NCBI RefSeq assembly: GCF_022429625.1
Contig: NZ_CP092483.1
Location: forward strand, 2,170,001-2,234,000
Direction: 5' to 3'
Source: Devosia lacusdianchii
GTDB taxonomy: Bacteria > Pseudomonadota > Alphaproteobacteria > Rhizobiales > Devosiaceae
Length of the DNA: 64,000 nucleotides
Positions 39,144-49,663 of this stretch are shown here, piece after piece. Each line of letters opens with the position of its first letter. The stretch's first letter is position 1. The notes below the pieces were generated by a model, which was not told the DNA's origin, made no database searches, and saw only the letters and a program-made list of their open reading frames with translations. Position numbers and translations under genes: made by a program.

Positions 39144-39755
39144 ATGAACCATCGTCACCTGATCGCCATCCTGCGTGGCATTACCCCCGGCGAAACCATC
39201 GCAGTTTGTGAGGCGCTGATTGCTTCCGGCATCACCATGATCGAGGTGCCGCTCAACTCGCCCGATGCGCTCACCTCCATTGCGCTGGCCTCCAACGCGC
39301 TCGGCGAGAAGGCCGCCATCGGCGCCGGCACCGTACTGACCAAGAAGCAGGTTTGGGCCGTTTCCGACGCCGGCGGCACGTTCATCGTTTCGCCCGACGC
39401 CAACAAGCAGGTGATCGAAGAAACCGCGCGCCTGCAGCTTCTGTCCTATCCCGGCGTATTCACCCCCACCGACGCCTTCCGCGCCATCCGCGCCGGCGCC
39501 ACCGGCCTCAAGTTCTTCCCAGCCGAAGTGCTTGGTCCCAAGGGCATCAAGGCGATGAAGGCGGTGCTGCCGCCCGAAATGCCTGTTTATGCCGTCGGCG
39601 GCGCCAACCCCGATAATTTCGACGAGTACTTTGCTGCGGGCTGCACCGGCTTTGGCCTCGGGACCTATATTTACAAGCCCGGCATGGACGCCGCCCAGGT
39701 CGCCGAGCGTGGAGCCACCGCCGTTGCCGCCTACGATGCGGGGAAATCGGCATGA
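39144..39755 (+). CDS. dgoA: 2-dehydro-3-deoxy-6-phosphogalactonate aldolase
   Basis: Class I KDPGal/KDPG-type aldolase of 203 residues that gives pyruvate and glyceraldehyde 3-phosphate. Signatures: HLIAILRGITPGETI, the active-site Glu in MIEVPLNSPDA, GAGTVLTKKQV, IVSPDANKQVI, YPGVFTPTDAFRAIRAGATGLKFFPAE with the Schiff-base Lys, and AVGGANPDNFDEYFAAGCTGFGLGT. The DgoA reading rather than KDPG aldolase (Eda) rests on adjacency to dgoK. Its stop overlaps the lactonase start by four bases. Confidence 0.92.
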   Translation: MNHRHLIAILRGITPGETIAVCEALIASGITMIEVPLNSPDALTSIALASNALGEKAAIGAGTVLTKKQVWAVSDAGGTFIVSPDANKQVIEETARLQLLSYPGVFTPTDAFRAIRAGATGLKFFPAEVLGPKGIKAMKAVLPPEMPVYAVGGANPDNFDEYFAAGCTGFGLGTYIYKPGMDAAQVAERGATAVAAYDAGKSA

Positions 39756-40630
39756 CGCAGACGGCGAGACTCATTTTCGACAGCAAGTGCGAACTCGGCG
39801 AAGGCCCGATCTGGCATGCCGGGCGGCAGCAACTGTTCTTCTTCGATATCAACGAACAGACGCTGTTCGCGGTAACGGCTGATGGAGAGATTGCCGACAG
39901 CTGGCTATTCAACGAGACCGTGGCCGCTGCCGCCGTGGTTGATGACCATACGCTGGTTCTCGCTACTGATACCGGCCTCAAGCAGTTCGATCTTGCAACC
40001 GGCGGCATGAATCGCATCAACGAGATCGAAGCCGATCGGCCGGAAACGCGCACCAATGACAGCCGCGTCCACCCATCGGGTGCATTCTGGATTGGCACCA
40101 TGAACCGCACCGAAGAGGAATTGCCGGTCGGCTCGGTCTATCATTATCGCGCCGGCGAGCTGACCACGCTGAAATCCGGCGTCAAGATTCCGAACGCCAC
40201 CTGCTTTTCGCCCGATGGCCGCATCGCCTATTGGACCGATACGCCGACCAAGCAGATCATGCAGTGCCCTACCAATCCGGCGACCGGCCTGCCGATTGGC
40301 GACTGGACGCTGTTCGCCGACGTGTCCGACCATCGCGGCTGGCCGGATGGCGCCGTGGTCGATAGCGAAGGCTACCTGTGGAACGCCCGCTGGGGTGGTT
40401 CCTGCGTCGTCCGCCATGCGCCGGACGGCTCGATCGATCGCGTCATCGAAGTTCCGGTGAGCCAGGTCTCCTGCCCAGCTTTTGGCGGGCCCGACCTCAA
40501 GACGCTCTTCATCACCACCGCCGCCAAGAACCTCAGCTCCGAGCAACTTGCCGCCGAACAGGTCGCCGGTGGCCTGTTCGCCATCGACGTCGATGTGGCC
40601 GGCCAGCCCGAACCGATCATCACTCTCTGA
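39752..40630 (+). CDS. SMP-30/gluconolactonase family lactonase
   Basis: Six-bladed beta-propeller lactonase of 292 residues, predicted to open galactono- or another aldonolactone. The metal Glu is in CELGEGPIWHA near residue 16, the Asn/Asp ligands in RTNDSRVHPSGAFWIGTMN and IPNATCFSPDGRIAYWTDT, and the late Asp in GWPDGAVVDSEGYLWNARWGG. No signal peptide is present, so it acts in the cytoplasm. It is coupled to dgoA, and the GH42 gene begins ten bases after it. Confidence 0.88.
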   Translation: MTQTARLIFDSKCELGEGPIWHAGRQQLFFFDINEQTLFAVTADGEIADSWLFNETVAAAAVVDDHTLVLATDTGLKQFDLATGGMNRINEIEADRPETRTNDSRVHPSGAFWIGTMNRTEEELPVGSVYHYRAGELTTLKSGVKIPNATCFSPDGRIAYWTDTPTKQIMQCPTNPATGLPIGDWTLFADVSDHRGWPDGAVVDSEGYLWNARWGGSCVVRHAPDGSIDRVIEVPVSQVSCPAFGGPDLKTLFITTAAKNLSSEQLAAEQVAGGLFAIDVDVAGQPEPIITL

Positions 40631-40640
40631 GTTACCAGCC

Positions 40641-42602
40641 ATGACCACCCCTGCCCTCGGCGTCTGCTACTATCCCGAACATTGGCCCGAGGACTGGTGG
40701 GACCGCGACGCGGCCCGCATGGCCGAAGTCGGCATCAAGTTCGTCCGCATCGGCGAGTTCGCCTGGTCGAGGCTCGAGCCTACGCCGGGCAACCTGCAAT
40801 TCGACTGGATCATCCGGGCCATGGACGTGCTGGGGCGGCATGGGCTCAAGATCGTGTTCGGCACGCCTACCGCGACCCCGCCGCGCTGGATGATCGACAA
40901 GCATCCCGACATGCTGGCGGTCGACGCTCAGGGCCGTAAAAAGGGCTTCGGCTCGCGCCGCCACTATGATTTCAGCCACCTCGGCTACCGCGAGGAATGT
41001 GCTCGCATTACGCGGCTGCTGGCAGACGCGGTGGGCGACCATCCGGCCCTTGGCGCCTGGCAAACCGACAACGAGTATGGCTGCCACGGCACAACCTATT
41101 CCTACTCGCCAGCCGCCAAGCAAGGATTTCAGCGCTGGCTGGCGGAAAAGTACGGAACCGCGGACGCATTGAACCAGGCCTGGGGCAATGTCTTCTGGTC
41201 GATGGAGTACAATCGTTTCGATCAGGTCGAGCTACCGAACCTGCTCGTCTGCGAGCCGGCTCCCGCGCACGATCTCGATTTCCGCCGCTATGCCTCCGAC
41301 CAGGTCGCCGCCTTCAACAAGGTGCAGTTCGACATCCTCAAGACCAAGCGCCCTGACCTGCCGGTCATCCATAACTTCATGGGCCGCTACACCGAGTTCG
41401 ACCACTATGACGTGGCCGAAACGCTCGATGTGGCGAGCTGGGACGCCTACCCCATCGGGCATCTGGCGGTCAGCGACGAACCCGACGACGTGAAGCGCCA
41501 GTACATGCGCCAAGGCGAGCCTGACTATCAGGCCTTCCACCACGACCTCTACCGCGCCGTGGGACATGGCCGCTGGTGGATCATGGAGCAGCAGCCGGGC
41601 CCTGTGAACTGGGGCAACTTCAACCCCGATCCGTTACCCGGCATGGCGCGCCTCTGGGCCTGGGAAGCCTTTGCCCATGGCGCCGAGGTCGTCTCCTACT
41701 TCCGCTGGCGGCAGGCGCCGTTCGCGCAGGAACAGATGCATGCCGGCCTACTCCGCCCCGATAGTGAGCCCGCGCCGGCCTACCACGAGGCCATGCGGGT
41801 CGCCGAAGAGCTGACGGCCGTCGGCATTGCCGGTAAGGCTGCCAAAGGCCGCGTCGCCCTGGTCTATGACTATGAAAGCGAATGGGCCTGGGACGTGCAG
41901 CCGCAGGCCAAGGGCTTTACCCACGGCGCACACGTCCGCGCTCTCTACGCAGCGTTCCGCAAGCATGGCGTCGATATCGACATCGTCTCGCCCAGCACCA
42001 CCAGCTTTGCCGGCTACGACATTGTCGCCATCCCGGCGCTATTCGCCTGGAACGACGCCTTGCGCACCGCCATCACCGAGTTCGAAGGGCATCTGCTGAT
42101 CGGCCCGCGCTCCGGCTCCAAGACCGAGAACTTCTCGATCCCCAACAAGCTGGCGCCCGATCTGCCGACCAATCTGCTCGATCTCAAGGTGCTACGCATT
42201 GATAGCGCCGACCCGAGCGTGGAAGTCGAGGTCAAGGGCGGTGGCGGCGCCGTGCGGCATTGGCGCGAACGCATCGAAACCAAAGCCAACGTGGTCATGG
42301 AAGATGTCGAGGGCTGGCCGGTGCTGGTCAACCAGGGCAAGCTCTACTATCTCGGCGCCAGCGGCACCAAGGCGCTGATCCAGCGCGTTGCCGACTACCT
42401 CATCGCCGAAGCAGACCTGCCGACGCTGGCACTGCCGGCCGGCGTCCGCTGCCGCACCCGTGACGGTTTCCGCGTTTACGTGAACTACAATGCCGGCGCA
42501 GCGACACTCACCCCTGCCAAGGATGAGGCGGGTTATGTGCTGGGCTCATCCGAGATGCCGGCCGCCGGCGTCACGGTGGCACGACTCGCCACGGTCGGGT
42601 GA
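40641..42602 (+). CDS. GH42 family beta-galactosidase
   Basis: Glycoside hydrolase family 42 beta-galactosidase of 653 residues, cytoplasmic (no signal peptide). The TIM barrel starts LGVCYYPEHWPEDWW. The proton donor is Glu145 in QTDNEYGCHG and the nucleophile is Glu316 in WWIMEQQPGPVNW. The middle domain (GH42M) and a short C-terminal beta domain follow. It would release galactose from imported galactosides for the oxidative route encoded upstream. It is the last gene of the set, and its 3' end overlaps comEC on the other strand by 32 bases. Confidence 0.93.
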   Translation: MTTPALGVCYYPEHWPEDWWDRDAARMAEVGIKFVRIGEFAWSRLEPTPGNLQFDWIIRAMDVLGRHGLKIVFGTPTATPPRWMIDKHPDMLAVDAQGRKKGFGSRRHYDFSHLGYREECARITRLLADAVGDHPALGAWQTDNEYGCHGTTYSYSPAAKQGFQRWLAEKYGTADALNQAWGNVFWSMEYNRFDQVELPNLLVCEPAPAHDLDFRRYASDQVAAFNKVQFDILKTKRPDLPVIHNFMGRYTEFDHYDVAETLDVASWDAYPIGHLAVSDEPDDVKRQYMRQGEPDYQAFHHDLYRAVGHGRWWIMEQQPGPVNWGNFNPDPLPGMARLWAWEAFAHGAEVVSYFRWRQAPFAQEQMHAGLLRPDSEPAPAYHEAMRVAEELTAVGIAGKAAKGRVALVYDYESEWAWDVQPQAKGFTHGAHVRALYAAFRKHGVDIDIVSPSTTSFAGYDIVAIPALFAWNDALRTAITEFEGHLLIGPRSGSKTENFSIPNKLAPDLPTNLLDLKVLRIDSADPSVEVEVKGGGGAVRHWRERIETKANVVMEDVEGWPVLVNQGKLYYLGASGTKALIQRVADYLIAEADLPTLALPAGVRCRTRDGFRVYVNYNAGAATLTPAKDEAGYVLGSSEMPAAGVTVARLATVG

Positions 42603-44715
42603 GATTGGGAATGGCGGTGCGGGTATCGAACCCCGCCGCCGCTTCATTCCAGCGCAACCAATGCACGCCGCCGGCCGCCAGATCACCGGCGTCGATCACC
42701 TGCCCGCCAACGCATGACGCCGGTATCGCCATGCGGGCAATCAGCAGGTCATGCTGGCCGCAATCCTCGGCGAAGGCCGCGGCGTTGCGGATCACCGCAA
42801 TCGAGAATTGCTCCGTTTCGGCGATGCATCCCAGGCTGTCGCATTTCACGCCGGGAGCGGTCGCCGAAATCTCTTCCTGGTAGTGCTCGCTCCAGACGTC
42901 GACGGCAAAACTGCCGATGCGCCCAGTGATGAGCCCCATTTCAACCCCTGACCGCATGGCGACCGCCTGCGTGGAATCTGCGATCAGCACGTCGGGCCGT
43001 TGGTCCAGTCCAACCAGCAGGATCAGCGGCACGGCCAGAGCCGGGCCCAGCAGCCTCCACCACGTGTTGAAGAAAGCAAACCAGGCCAGCGCCAAGAGGC
43101 CGATGACCAGCGCCGTCCCGGTCAACAGCGGATTGCCCGTCAGCCCTTCGCTCCATCCCGCCACGAGGGTGGCGCCATCGACCATGCGATCGATGCCCCA
43201 GCCCATGACAACAACGAACGGCGCTTCGATGCCGAACGGCATGGCCAGCACTGAAAGCAGCGCAAAAGGCATGATGACGATGCTGACCACTGGCAGCACC
43301 AGCACATTGCCGAGCACGCCGAGCGGTGCAGTTTGCTGGAAGTGGTAGGCCGAAAACAGCAGCGTCGCGGTGCCGGCAATCAGGCTGGTGAACGCCGTCG
43401 CCCAGATCGTCGCGCCCAGCCGCGCCAACCACTTTCGATCCCGTTCGCGCACTTTGCGGGGCATCTCATAGATGCCGATCAGCGCCACGACAGCAGCAAA
43501 AGACAACTGGAAGCTCGCCCGGAACACACTGGCCGGATCGATCAGGATGATCGCCAGCGCCGCGATCGCCACATTGCGCATTGTCAGCGCACGTCGCCCC
43601 GCTAGCACCGCCCCAAAGATCAGCCCCAGCATGATGGCTGAGCGCAGGGCCGGCAGGTTGCCAATGCCACCGGCAAGCAGCATGTAGCCAGCAGCGGCAA
43701 CCAATCCGGCCACGGCCGCAATCTGCTTGATCGGCCAACGCGAGGCAGCCACCGGAATGGCGGCCAGCACCAGCCGTAGTAGCCAAAACACCCCACCGGC
43801 CACGATCGACAGATGCAAGCCGGAGATCGAATAGATATGCGCCAGGCCTGAATTGGCCATGACCTCGCGCGTTTCATCGGTAATGGCGCTCTGGTCGCCC
43901 ATCACCATGGCCCGACCAATGGCCGCCGATGTACCGTCGAGCACCGCGTCGATCCGCGCCCCGATCGCCATGCGCAGCCCTTCGATGGCGCGCGTGGGGT
44001 CCAGACCCGTGCCGCTCGCGACCAGCGCAAACTCACCCGTGACGGTGCCATAGGCACCAATCCCAGAGAAATAGGCGTGAAATTGCCCGTCGAACGCCCC
44101 AGGCAGAATCGGCCCCGGAACCGGTGCCAGCCGCATCTGCCCGCGGATAATATCGCCGGGCGCCAACGGCGGCTCGGGCGGCACGACGAGACGAGCCTTG
44201 GCGATGCTGACCGGCCGATCGCCCGCAATCGGCACAAGCCCCGACACAATAACGCGCCGTGCATCGGCAGTCGCGGATACGATCTCATCAACCCGCCCCT
44301 CGAACGCCCCATAGGCCGGCCGCGCGAGCATGGCGGTGCCGAACCACGCGCCATGCAGCGGCAGCAGACAGGCCCCAATCCAGAAAGCCGCAAGTAGGCT
44401 CGCCAGCGGCAGCAATGGTGATCTAAGAAGCATCAGCACAAGGCCGACAATCACGAGCGCTGCCGCTGCCAGCGCCCAGCCTTGCGGCTCGAACGGCAAT
44501 TGGGCATAGCCGATCAGACCGGCAATCATCGCAAAGGGCAGCAGGACAAACAGCCGACGCGCCTCGATGGCCTCGGCTATCGTCGCCACAAGGGCAAATC
44601 GCCCTAGTGCGCGTGCAGGCGGAAGCCGTCCGCCCGCGGCCTGGGGCAATGCCGGCTGTTTGCGCGCGACCAGTTCGGCGCCCGGCTTATGATCGAGTAA
44701 ATCTGCCCCCTGCAC
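42571..44715 (-). CDS. comEC: ComEC/Rec2 family competence protein
   Basis: Polytopic membrane protein of 714 residues with a possible GTG start at 44715. It has the DUF4131 N-terminal helices and OB-like region ([19 protein letters not shown]), the Competence domain core with [20 protein letters not shown], and several further helices. The C-terminal domain is a shortened, altered beta-lactamase-like region ([14 protein letters not shown]) without an HxHxDH motif, as seen in alphaproteobacterial ComEC. It is thought to form the DNA uptake channel; no other competence gene is here. It is divergent from gltX and overlaps the GH42 3' end. Confidence 0.9.
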   Translation of the reverse strand: MQGADLLDHKPGAELVARKQPALPQAAGGRLPPARALGRFALVATIAEAIEARRLFVLLPFAMIAGLIGYAQLPFEPQGWALAAAALVIVGLVLMLLRSPLLPLASLLAAFWIGACLLPLHGAWFGTAMLARPAYGAFEGRVDEIVSATADARRVIVSGLVPIAGDRPVSIAKARLVVPPEPPLAPGDIIRGQMRLAPVPGPILPGAFDGQFHAYFSGIGAYGTVTGEFALVASGTGLDPTRAIEGLRMAIGARIDAVLDGTSAAIGRAMVMGDQSAITDETREVMANSGLAHIYSISGLHLSIVAGGVFWLLRLVLAAIPVAASRWPIKQIAAVAGLVAAAGYMLLAGGIGNLPALRSAIMLGLIFGAVLAGRRALTMRNVAIAALAIILIDPASVFRASFQLSFAAVVALIGIYEMPRKVRERDRKWLARLGATIWATAFTSLIAGTATLLFSAYHFQQTAPLGVLGNVLVLPVVSIVIMPFALLSVLAMPFGIEAPFVVVMGWGIDRMVDGATLVAGWSEGLTGNPLLTGTALVIGLLALAWFAFFNTWWRLLGPALAVPLILLVGLDQRPDVLIADSTQAVAMRSGVEMGLITGRIGSFAVDVWSEHYQEEISATAPGVKCDSLGCIAETEQFSIAVIRNAAAFAEDCGQHDLLIARMAIPASCVGGQVIDAGDLAAGGVHWLRWNEAAAGFDTRTAIPNLTRPWRVVPP

Positions 44716-44792
44716 CGGCCCCAGCCCCGCCCTTGCGCTCGTGCCCCTCTATGCTACACACGGCTCCGAAACTATCCAAGCATTCCGGTCTC

Positions 44793-46211
44793 ATGTCCCA
44801 GGTCGTCACCCGCTTCGCCCCCTCGCCCACCGGCTATCTTCATATCGGTGGCGCCCGCACCGCGCTCTTCAACTGGGCCTATGCCCAAAACAAGGGCGGC
44901 AAGATGCTGTTGCGCATCGAGGACACCGACCGCGAACGTTCTACCGAAGCAGCCGTCGTTGCACTGATCGATGGGCTCAGGTGGCTCGGGCTGGATTGGG
45001 ATGGCGAGCCGATCAGCCAGTTCGGCCGCGCCGCGCGCCACGCCGAAGTGGCCCACGAACTGGTCAAGATGGGCCACGCCTATTATTGCTATTGTTCGCC
45101 CGCCGAGCTCGACCAGATGCGCGAGGAGGCCCGCGCTGCCGGCAAGCCGCCGCGCTACAATGGCTATTGGCGTGACCGCGACCAGAGTGAGGCGCCGGCC
45201 GGTGTCGCGCCCGTCATCCGCATCAAGGCGCCGCTTTCGGGCGATATCGTCGTGAACGATCACGTGCAGGGCAAGGTCGTGTTCAAGACCGAAAACCTAG
45301 ACGATTTCATCATCCTGCGCTCCGACGGCACGCCGACCTACATGCATGCCGTGGTTGTCGACGATCACGACATGGGCGTCACCCATATCATTCGCGGCGA
45401 CGACCACCTGACCAATGCCGCCCGCCAGATCGTCATCTACAACGCCATGGGCTGGACCGTGCCCGAGATGGCGCATATCCCGCTGATCCACGGCGCTGAC
45501 GGTGCCAAGATGTCCAAGCGCCATGGCGCGGTCGGCGTCGAATTCTACCGCCAGATGGGCTACCTCCCTGAGGCAATGCGCAACTATCTCGCCCGCCTGG
45601 GCTGGAGCCATGGCGACGACGAGATCTTCTCAACCCAGCAAATGGTCGAGTGGTTCAGCCTTGAGGGCCTGAACAAGGGCGCGGCGCGCTTCGACTTCGT
45701 CAAGCTCGACAATCTGAACGGCCACTACATCCGCGAGGCCAAACCCGATTATCTCTACGGCGTCATGCTGACGACCGCTGAGGAAGTCGGCCGCCTGGCC
45801 GATCTCGACGGTCTCAATGCCAATAGGGAAACCGTGCTTGCCGCCCTGCCCGAATTGCAGCCGCGCGCCAAGACGGTGCTCGAACTGATCGATCTGGCGC
45901 AGTTCATCTATGCGTCACGTCCGCTTGCTATCGATGCCGCGGCGTCGGCCCTGCTGACGCCGGACAGCCGCGCCGTGTTGGGCGATATGGCGGAACTCCT
46001 GCGCGGTCTCAACGACTGGTCGGTACCATCAATCGACGGCGCCATGCGTGCGCTGGCTGAGGCCAAGGGCCTCAAGCTCGGCAAGCTGGCGCAACCGCTG
46101 CGCGCCGCCTTGACCGGGCGCACCGTTTCCCCGGGGATTTTCGAGGTCATGGTGCTGATCGGACGCGAAGAGACCATGGCGCGCCTGGAGGACCAGATCG
46201 CCGCTGTCTAG
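44793..46211 (+). CDS. gltX: Glutamyl-tRNA synthetase
   Basis: Class I synthetase of 472 residues. I chose the ATG at 44793 ([14 protein letters not shown]). The HIGH-equivalent is [16 protein letters not shown] at about residues 8-24, and the KMSKS-equivalent is [15 protein letters not shown]. The C-terminal alpha-helical anticodon-binding domain is present. Alphaproteobacteria often carry two gltX paralogues, one of which charges tRNA-Gln for later amidation. Which one this is cannot be told from the sequence alone. A hairpin GGGTAAGC/GCTTACCC lies just downstream without a T-tract. Confidence 0.96.
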   Translation: MSQVVTRFAPSPTGYLHIGGARTALFNWAYAQNKGGKMLLRIEDTDRERSTEAAVVALIDGLRWLGLDWDGEPISQFGRAARHAEVAHELVKMGHAYYCYCSPAELDQMREEARAAGKPPRYNGYWRDRDQSEAPAGVAPVIRIKAPLSGDIVVNDHVQGKVVFKTENLDDFIILRSDGTPTYMHAVVVDDHDMGVTHIIRGDDHLTNAARQIVIYNAMGWTVPEMAHIPLIHGADGAKMSKRHGAVGVEFYRQMGYLPEAMRNYLARLGWSHGDDEIFSTQQMVEWFSLEGLNKGAARFDFVKLDNLNGHYIREAKPDYLYGVMLTTAEEVGRLADLDGLNANRETVLAALPELQPRAKTVLELIDLAQFIYASRPLAIDAAASALLTPDSRAVLGDMAELLRGLNDWSVPSIDGAMRALAEAKGLKLGKLAQPLRAALTGRTVSPGIFEVMVLIGREETMARLEDQIAAV

Positions 46212-46222
46212 TGCTAATAGGA

Positions 46223-46241
46223 GGGTAAGCCTTGCTTACCC
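46223..46241. other. Hairpin between gltX and gltA
   Basis: GGGTAAGC (46223-46230) and GCTTACCC (46234-46241) pair around three bases; outer CTAAT (46214-46218) and ATTAG (46242-46246) can extend the stem past a four-base bulge. No T-run follows, so terminator function is uncertain. Confidence 0.35.
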
Positions 46242-46366
46242 ATTAGTTGCCTCTGGCCAGCAAAAGCTGGTACCAATCCCGGCAAACGCTTGACTGCCAA
46301 GTTTATGGCCCCACCCCACCGAAACTCCCTTCTTTTCGGGGTTCAGGGGCCTTCGAGGAGAGCTAA

Positions 46367-47656
46367 ATGACCGACAAAGTCGCCAAACTCGTCATCGGGG
46401 ACCATACCCACGAATTTCCGGTTTTGTCCGGATCTGTTGGGCCGGACGTGATCGATATCCGATCGCTCTACGCCAAGACCGGGATGTTTACCTACGACCC
46501 GGGCTTCACCTCGACGGCGGCTTGCGACAGCGCCATCACCTATATCGATGGCGACAAGGGCCAGCTCCTCTATCGCGGCTACCCCATCGAGCAGCTCTCC
46601 GAGAAGAGCTCCTATATCGAAGTCTGCTACCTGCTGCTCTACGGCGAGCTGCCCAGCAAGACCCAGCTGGAAGAGTTCAGCGAGCTGGTGACGCGCCACA
46701 CCATGGTGCACGAGCAGATGCACTACTTCTATCGCGGCTTCCGTCGCGACGCGCATCCGATGGCCGTCATGACCGGGGTGGTCGGCGCCATGGCTGCGTT
46801 CTATCACGACTCCACCGACATCTCGGATTCCCAGCAGCGCGAAATCGCCTCGATCCGCATGATCGCCAAGATGCCGACGATCGCCGCCATGGCCTACAAA
46901 TATTCGGTTGGCCAGCCCTTCGTTTACCCGCGCAACGATCTCGATTACGCGTCCAACTTCCTGCACATGTGCTTCTCGGTTCCGGCCGAAAACTACCAGG
47001 TGAACCCAACCATTGCCAGGGCAATGGACCTGATCTTCACCCTGCATGCCGACCACGAGCAGAACGCCTCGACCTCGACCGTGCGCCTCGCCGGTTCATC
47101 CGACGCCAACCCATTCGCCTGTATCGCGGCCGGCGTAGCCTGCCTCTGGGGCCCGGCTCATGGCGGTGCCAATGAAGCGGCGCTCAACATGCTGAAGGAA
47201 ATCGGCACGGTCGACCGCATCCCTGAATTCATCGCCCGCGCCAAGGACAAGTCCGACAGCTTCAAGCTCATGGGCTTCGGCCACCGCGTCTACAAGAACT
47301 TCGACCCGCGCGCGACCGTGATGCAGAAGACCGCCAAGGAAGTGCTGGACCTGCTCGGCGTGCACAACAATCCAACGCTGCAGGTCGCCCAGGAACTCGA
47401 GAAGATCGCGCTCGAAGACCCTTACTTCATCGATCGCAAGCTGTATCCGAACGTCGATTTCTATTCGGGTATCATCCTCGAGGCGATCGGCTTCCCCACT
47501 TCGATGTTCACCGTGCTGTTCTCGGTCGCTCGCACCGTTGGCTGGATCAGCCAGTGGAAGGAAATGATTGCCGACCCGCAGAAGAAGATCGGCCGTCCTC
47601 GCCAGCTCTACGACGGATCGCCCGCCCGCGACTATGTCGGGCTCGCCAGCCGCTGA
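46367..47656 (+). CDS. gltA: Citrate synthase
   Basis: Type II citrate synthase of the TCA cycle, 429 residues. A GAGGAGAG site lies just upstream of the ATG. The catalytic residues appear in [19 protein letters not shown] (His), [17 protein letters not shown] (His) and [17 protein letters not shown] (Asp). The N-terminal beta domain ([25 protein letters not shown]) is typical of Gram-negative, NADH-inhibited hexameric forms. It is monocistronic, with a terminator directly after. Confidence 0.98.
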   Translation: MTDKVAKLVIGDHTHEFPVLSGSVGPDVIDIRSLYAKTGMFTYDPGFTSTAACDSAITYIDGDKGQLLYRGYPIEQLSEKSSYIEVCYLLLYGELPSKTQLEEFSELVTRHTMVHEQMHYFYRGFRRDAHPMAVMTGVVGAMAAFYHDSTDISDSQQREIASIRMIAKMPTIAAMAYKYSVGQPFVYPRNDLDYASNFLHMCFSVPAENYQVNPTIARAMDLIFTLHADHEQNASTSTVRLAGSSDANPFACIAAGVACLWGPAHGGANEAALNMLKEIGTVDRIPEFIARAKDKSDSFKLMGFGHRVYKNFDPRATVMQKTAKEVLDLLGVHNNPTLQVAQELEKIALEDPYFIDRKLYPNVDFYSGIILEAIGFPTSMFTVLFSVARTVGWISQWKEMIADPQKKIGRPRQLYDGSPARDYVGLASR

Positions 47657-47665
47657 CCAAATGCA

Positions 47666-47697
47666 AACAGCCCCGCCAAGTGCGGGGCTGTTCTTTC
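47666..47697. terminator. Intrinsic terminator after gltA
   Basis: AACAGCCCCGC (47666-47676) and GCGGGGCTGTT (47682-47692) pair around five bases, followed by CTTTC. It lies ten bases past the gltA stop and also faces the convergent lpxB gene. Confidence 0.88.
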
Positions 47698-47721
47698 TCG
47701 GCTATATTGCGAACGCGTGCT

Positions 47722-48837
47722 TTACGTAACCAGGTATCGCAGCACCCGCTCCGCCGGGTCCACTCGCGGCGCCTCGGCCGTACCTGCCTCCATTAGCTGC
47801 CGGATCTCGGCGAATCCCGCCACCTGCTCCGCCGCCGCTCCGCGCTCATCGAGCAGACGCTTTACTTCGGCGATCAACGCCTCGGCGTCAGGCTCGAGCT
47901 GAAGAATCTCGGGGACCAGCGTGCGGTCAAGAATGGCATTGGGCAGCGACGCATACTTGACCTTGTAGTGCACCCAGCGTTTGGCCTGACCCTTGTCGGC
48001 CACATAGGTCGTCACCATCGGCATGCCGGCAAGAGCCAGCTCGAGCGTCACTGTACCGGTTACCGCCACGGCCGCCACGGCATTGCTGAACGCCGCCGCC
48101 TTGCTCTCTTCACCGACGATCACCTCGACCGGCGCGTCCCAGGATGCCACAGTCCGCGCCACGCGCTCCTGCAACCGCCGTGGTGTCGGCAGGATAAACC
48201 CGCTCACGCGCTCATGGCCCTTTAAGCGCTCGGCTACCGCCTGCATCAGTGGCAGGTGCCGGCGCAGTTCCCCCTCGCGGCTGCCGGGCAGCAACAGCAT
48301 GGGCCCACGCTCCGGCACATCTTGGCGCAGCGGAAAACGCTGCAGGGCCGGATGCCCGATATAACTTGTCTCTGGTCCGCCAACCTTGCGCATGAAGGCC
48401 GGCTCGAACGGCAGTACTGCCAAGACCTCGCGGAATCGCGGCGTCAGTTCCTTGGCCCTCTCCGGCTTCCAGGCCCAGACCGCCGGCGCCACACAAAGGA
48501 CAACCGGAATGTCCGGCGCGCGCGCATGCACCTGCTTGGCGACGATAGCGGAAAAGACCTGCGCATCGACCAGAACCGCTACATCGGGCCGCGTCCGCAC
48601 GATGGCTCGCGCCACCTGCCGTGCCCGCCACAGCAGTTTCGGCAGCCGAGGCAGCACATCGGCCCAGCCCATGACCGCGAGTTCGTTCATGTCGAACAGG
48701 GATGTTAGCCCGACCTGAGCCAAGGCGTCGCCGCCCACGCCGTCGAGTTCGAGCGCCACGCGCTGCTGCAACCGCTCAACCAGATCGGCCGCGATGCGAT
48801 CGCCGGAAGGCTCCCCGGCAAGAATGAAGAGTTTCAT
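47722..48837 (-). CDS. lpxB: Lipid-A-disaccharide synthase
   Basis: GT19 glycosyltransferase joining UDP-diacylglucosamine and lipid X, 371 residues with the start at 48837 (MKLFILAGEPSGDRIAADLV). A start five codons upstream lies inside the lpxI stop region and is less likely. Signatures: GVGGDALAQVG, PVVLCVAPAVWAWKPERAKEL, LLLPGSREGELRRHLP, VTGTVTLELALAGMPMVTTYVADK. It ends the lpxD-fabZ-lpxA-lpxI-lpxB run. Confidence 0.95.
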   Translation of the reverse strand: MKLFILAGEPSGDRIAADLVERLQQRVALELDGVGGDALAQVGLTSLFDMNELAVMGWADVLPRLPKLLWRARQVARAIVRTRPDVAVLVDAQVFSAIVAKQVHARAPDIPVVLCVAPAVWAWKPERAKELTPRFREVLAVLPFEPAFMRKVGGPETSYIGHPALQRFPLRQDVPERGPMLLLPGSREGELRRHLPLMQAVAERLKGHERVSGFILPTPRRLQERVARTVASWDAPVEVIVGEESKAAAFSNAVAAVAVTGTVTLELALAGMPMVTTYVADKGQAKRWVHYKVKYASLPNAILDRTLVPEILQLEPDAEALIAEVKRLLDERGAAAEQVAGFAEIRQLMEAGTAEAPRVDPAERVLRYLVT

Positions 48838-48844
48838 CGATTGC

Positions 48845-49663
48845 CTAGCCATGCGCCAGCCCGATCACCGGCACACCCAATCGATTTGCCGTCTCGGCTA
48901 CGCGCTGGCGCTGGATGACCAGTGTGCCGCTCGCCTCCACCGCGATCGCCACCACACCGGCCTTCGCCGCCATCTCGACGGTGCGCGGCCCGACGGCTGG
49001 CAGGTCGACAAACAGCGGTTGGTCGGGCTTTGGGCATTTGGCCAGGACCAGCGGCGATGTCCCGTCGGCCACGAGCCGCCGCCAGCGGAGCCAGCGCACC
49101 CGACGCAGCAATGCGTCGGTTCCGCCAATATCCTCAGCTGCCACCGCTCGCCTTCCGGCGACGACCACGGCCTGGCCCAGGTCCAGTCGTCCGGCCTCGC
49201 GGGCGAGCTCCAGTCCATATTGCGCCGCGTCATGCTGGGCCGGCGTCAATTCCGGACCGCCGATCAATCCGGCCGGAGCCAGCAATTCAGGCGCAATCTC
49301 GTGAACGCCCATAGGCTTGGCGCCGGTCATGTCTTCGAGGCGGGCCACCAGGTCTGAAATGCTCGTATCGCCGATGGAGTGATGCACGCTCGCGCCGCTG
49401 AAGAATCCAGCTAGCCCCTCGCGAACCACGTCGGACAGGCTCACCCCGCCGGCGAGCGTGAATCGCGTCGCGCCAAAATTGCGAATGACTTCGACGGCCT
49501 CCTGCGGCCGTGACAGACTAAAACGCACCGGCTCGAGGGCACTCAGGTCGCGCCGCTTGCCGATGGTCAACAGCTTGAGCTCAAAGCCTTTGCTTCGGGC
49601 CGCCGCGATCACTTCGGGCACGAGCGCGCCCGACCCCGCGATCAGGGCAAGCCGCTCCTGCAC
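48845..49663 (-). CDS. lpxI: UDP-2,3-diacylglucosamine pyrophosphatase LpxI
   Basis: LpxI is the alphaproteobacterial replacement for LpxH in lipid A synthesis, 272 residues. The N-terminal ALIAGSGALVPEVIAAARSKG and the C-terminal domain with GRRAVAAEDIGGTDALL and LAKCPKPDQPLFVDLPAVGPRTVEMAAKAG are characteristic; the last holds the catalytic region. No metallophosphatase (LpxH) motif is present. It starts one base after the lpxA stop. The position between lpxA and lpxB is the standard one in this class. Confidence 0.95.
   Translation of the reverse strand: MQERLALIAGSGALVPEVIAAARSKGFELKLLTIGKRRDLSALEPVRFSLSRPQEAVEVIRNFGATRFTLAGGVSLSDVVREGLAGFFSGASVHHSIGDTSISDLVARLEDMTGAKPMGVHEIAPELLAPAGLIGGPELTPAQHDAAQYGLELAREAGRLDLGQAVVVAGRRAVAAEDIGGTDALLRRVRWLRWRRLVADGTSPLVLAKCPKPDQPLFVDLPAVGPRTVEMAAKAGVVAIAVEASGTLVIQRQRVAETANRLGVPVIGLAHG

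Noticed and set aside
34940..42602. Genomic island with integrase and attachment sites
   Set aside because: The accessory genes have the same GC content and codon style as their neighbours, and there is no integrase, tRNA target or clear direct repeat at the borders.
46282..46366. Possible promoter with TTGACT upstream of gltA
   Set aside because: TTGACT at 46290-46295 has no acceptable -10 hexamer at 16-18 bases, so I did not list it as a promoter.
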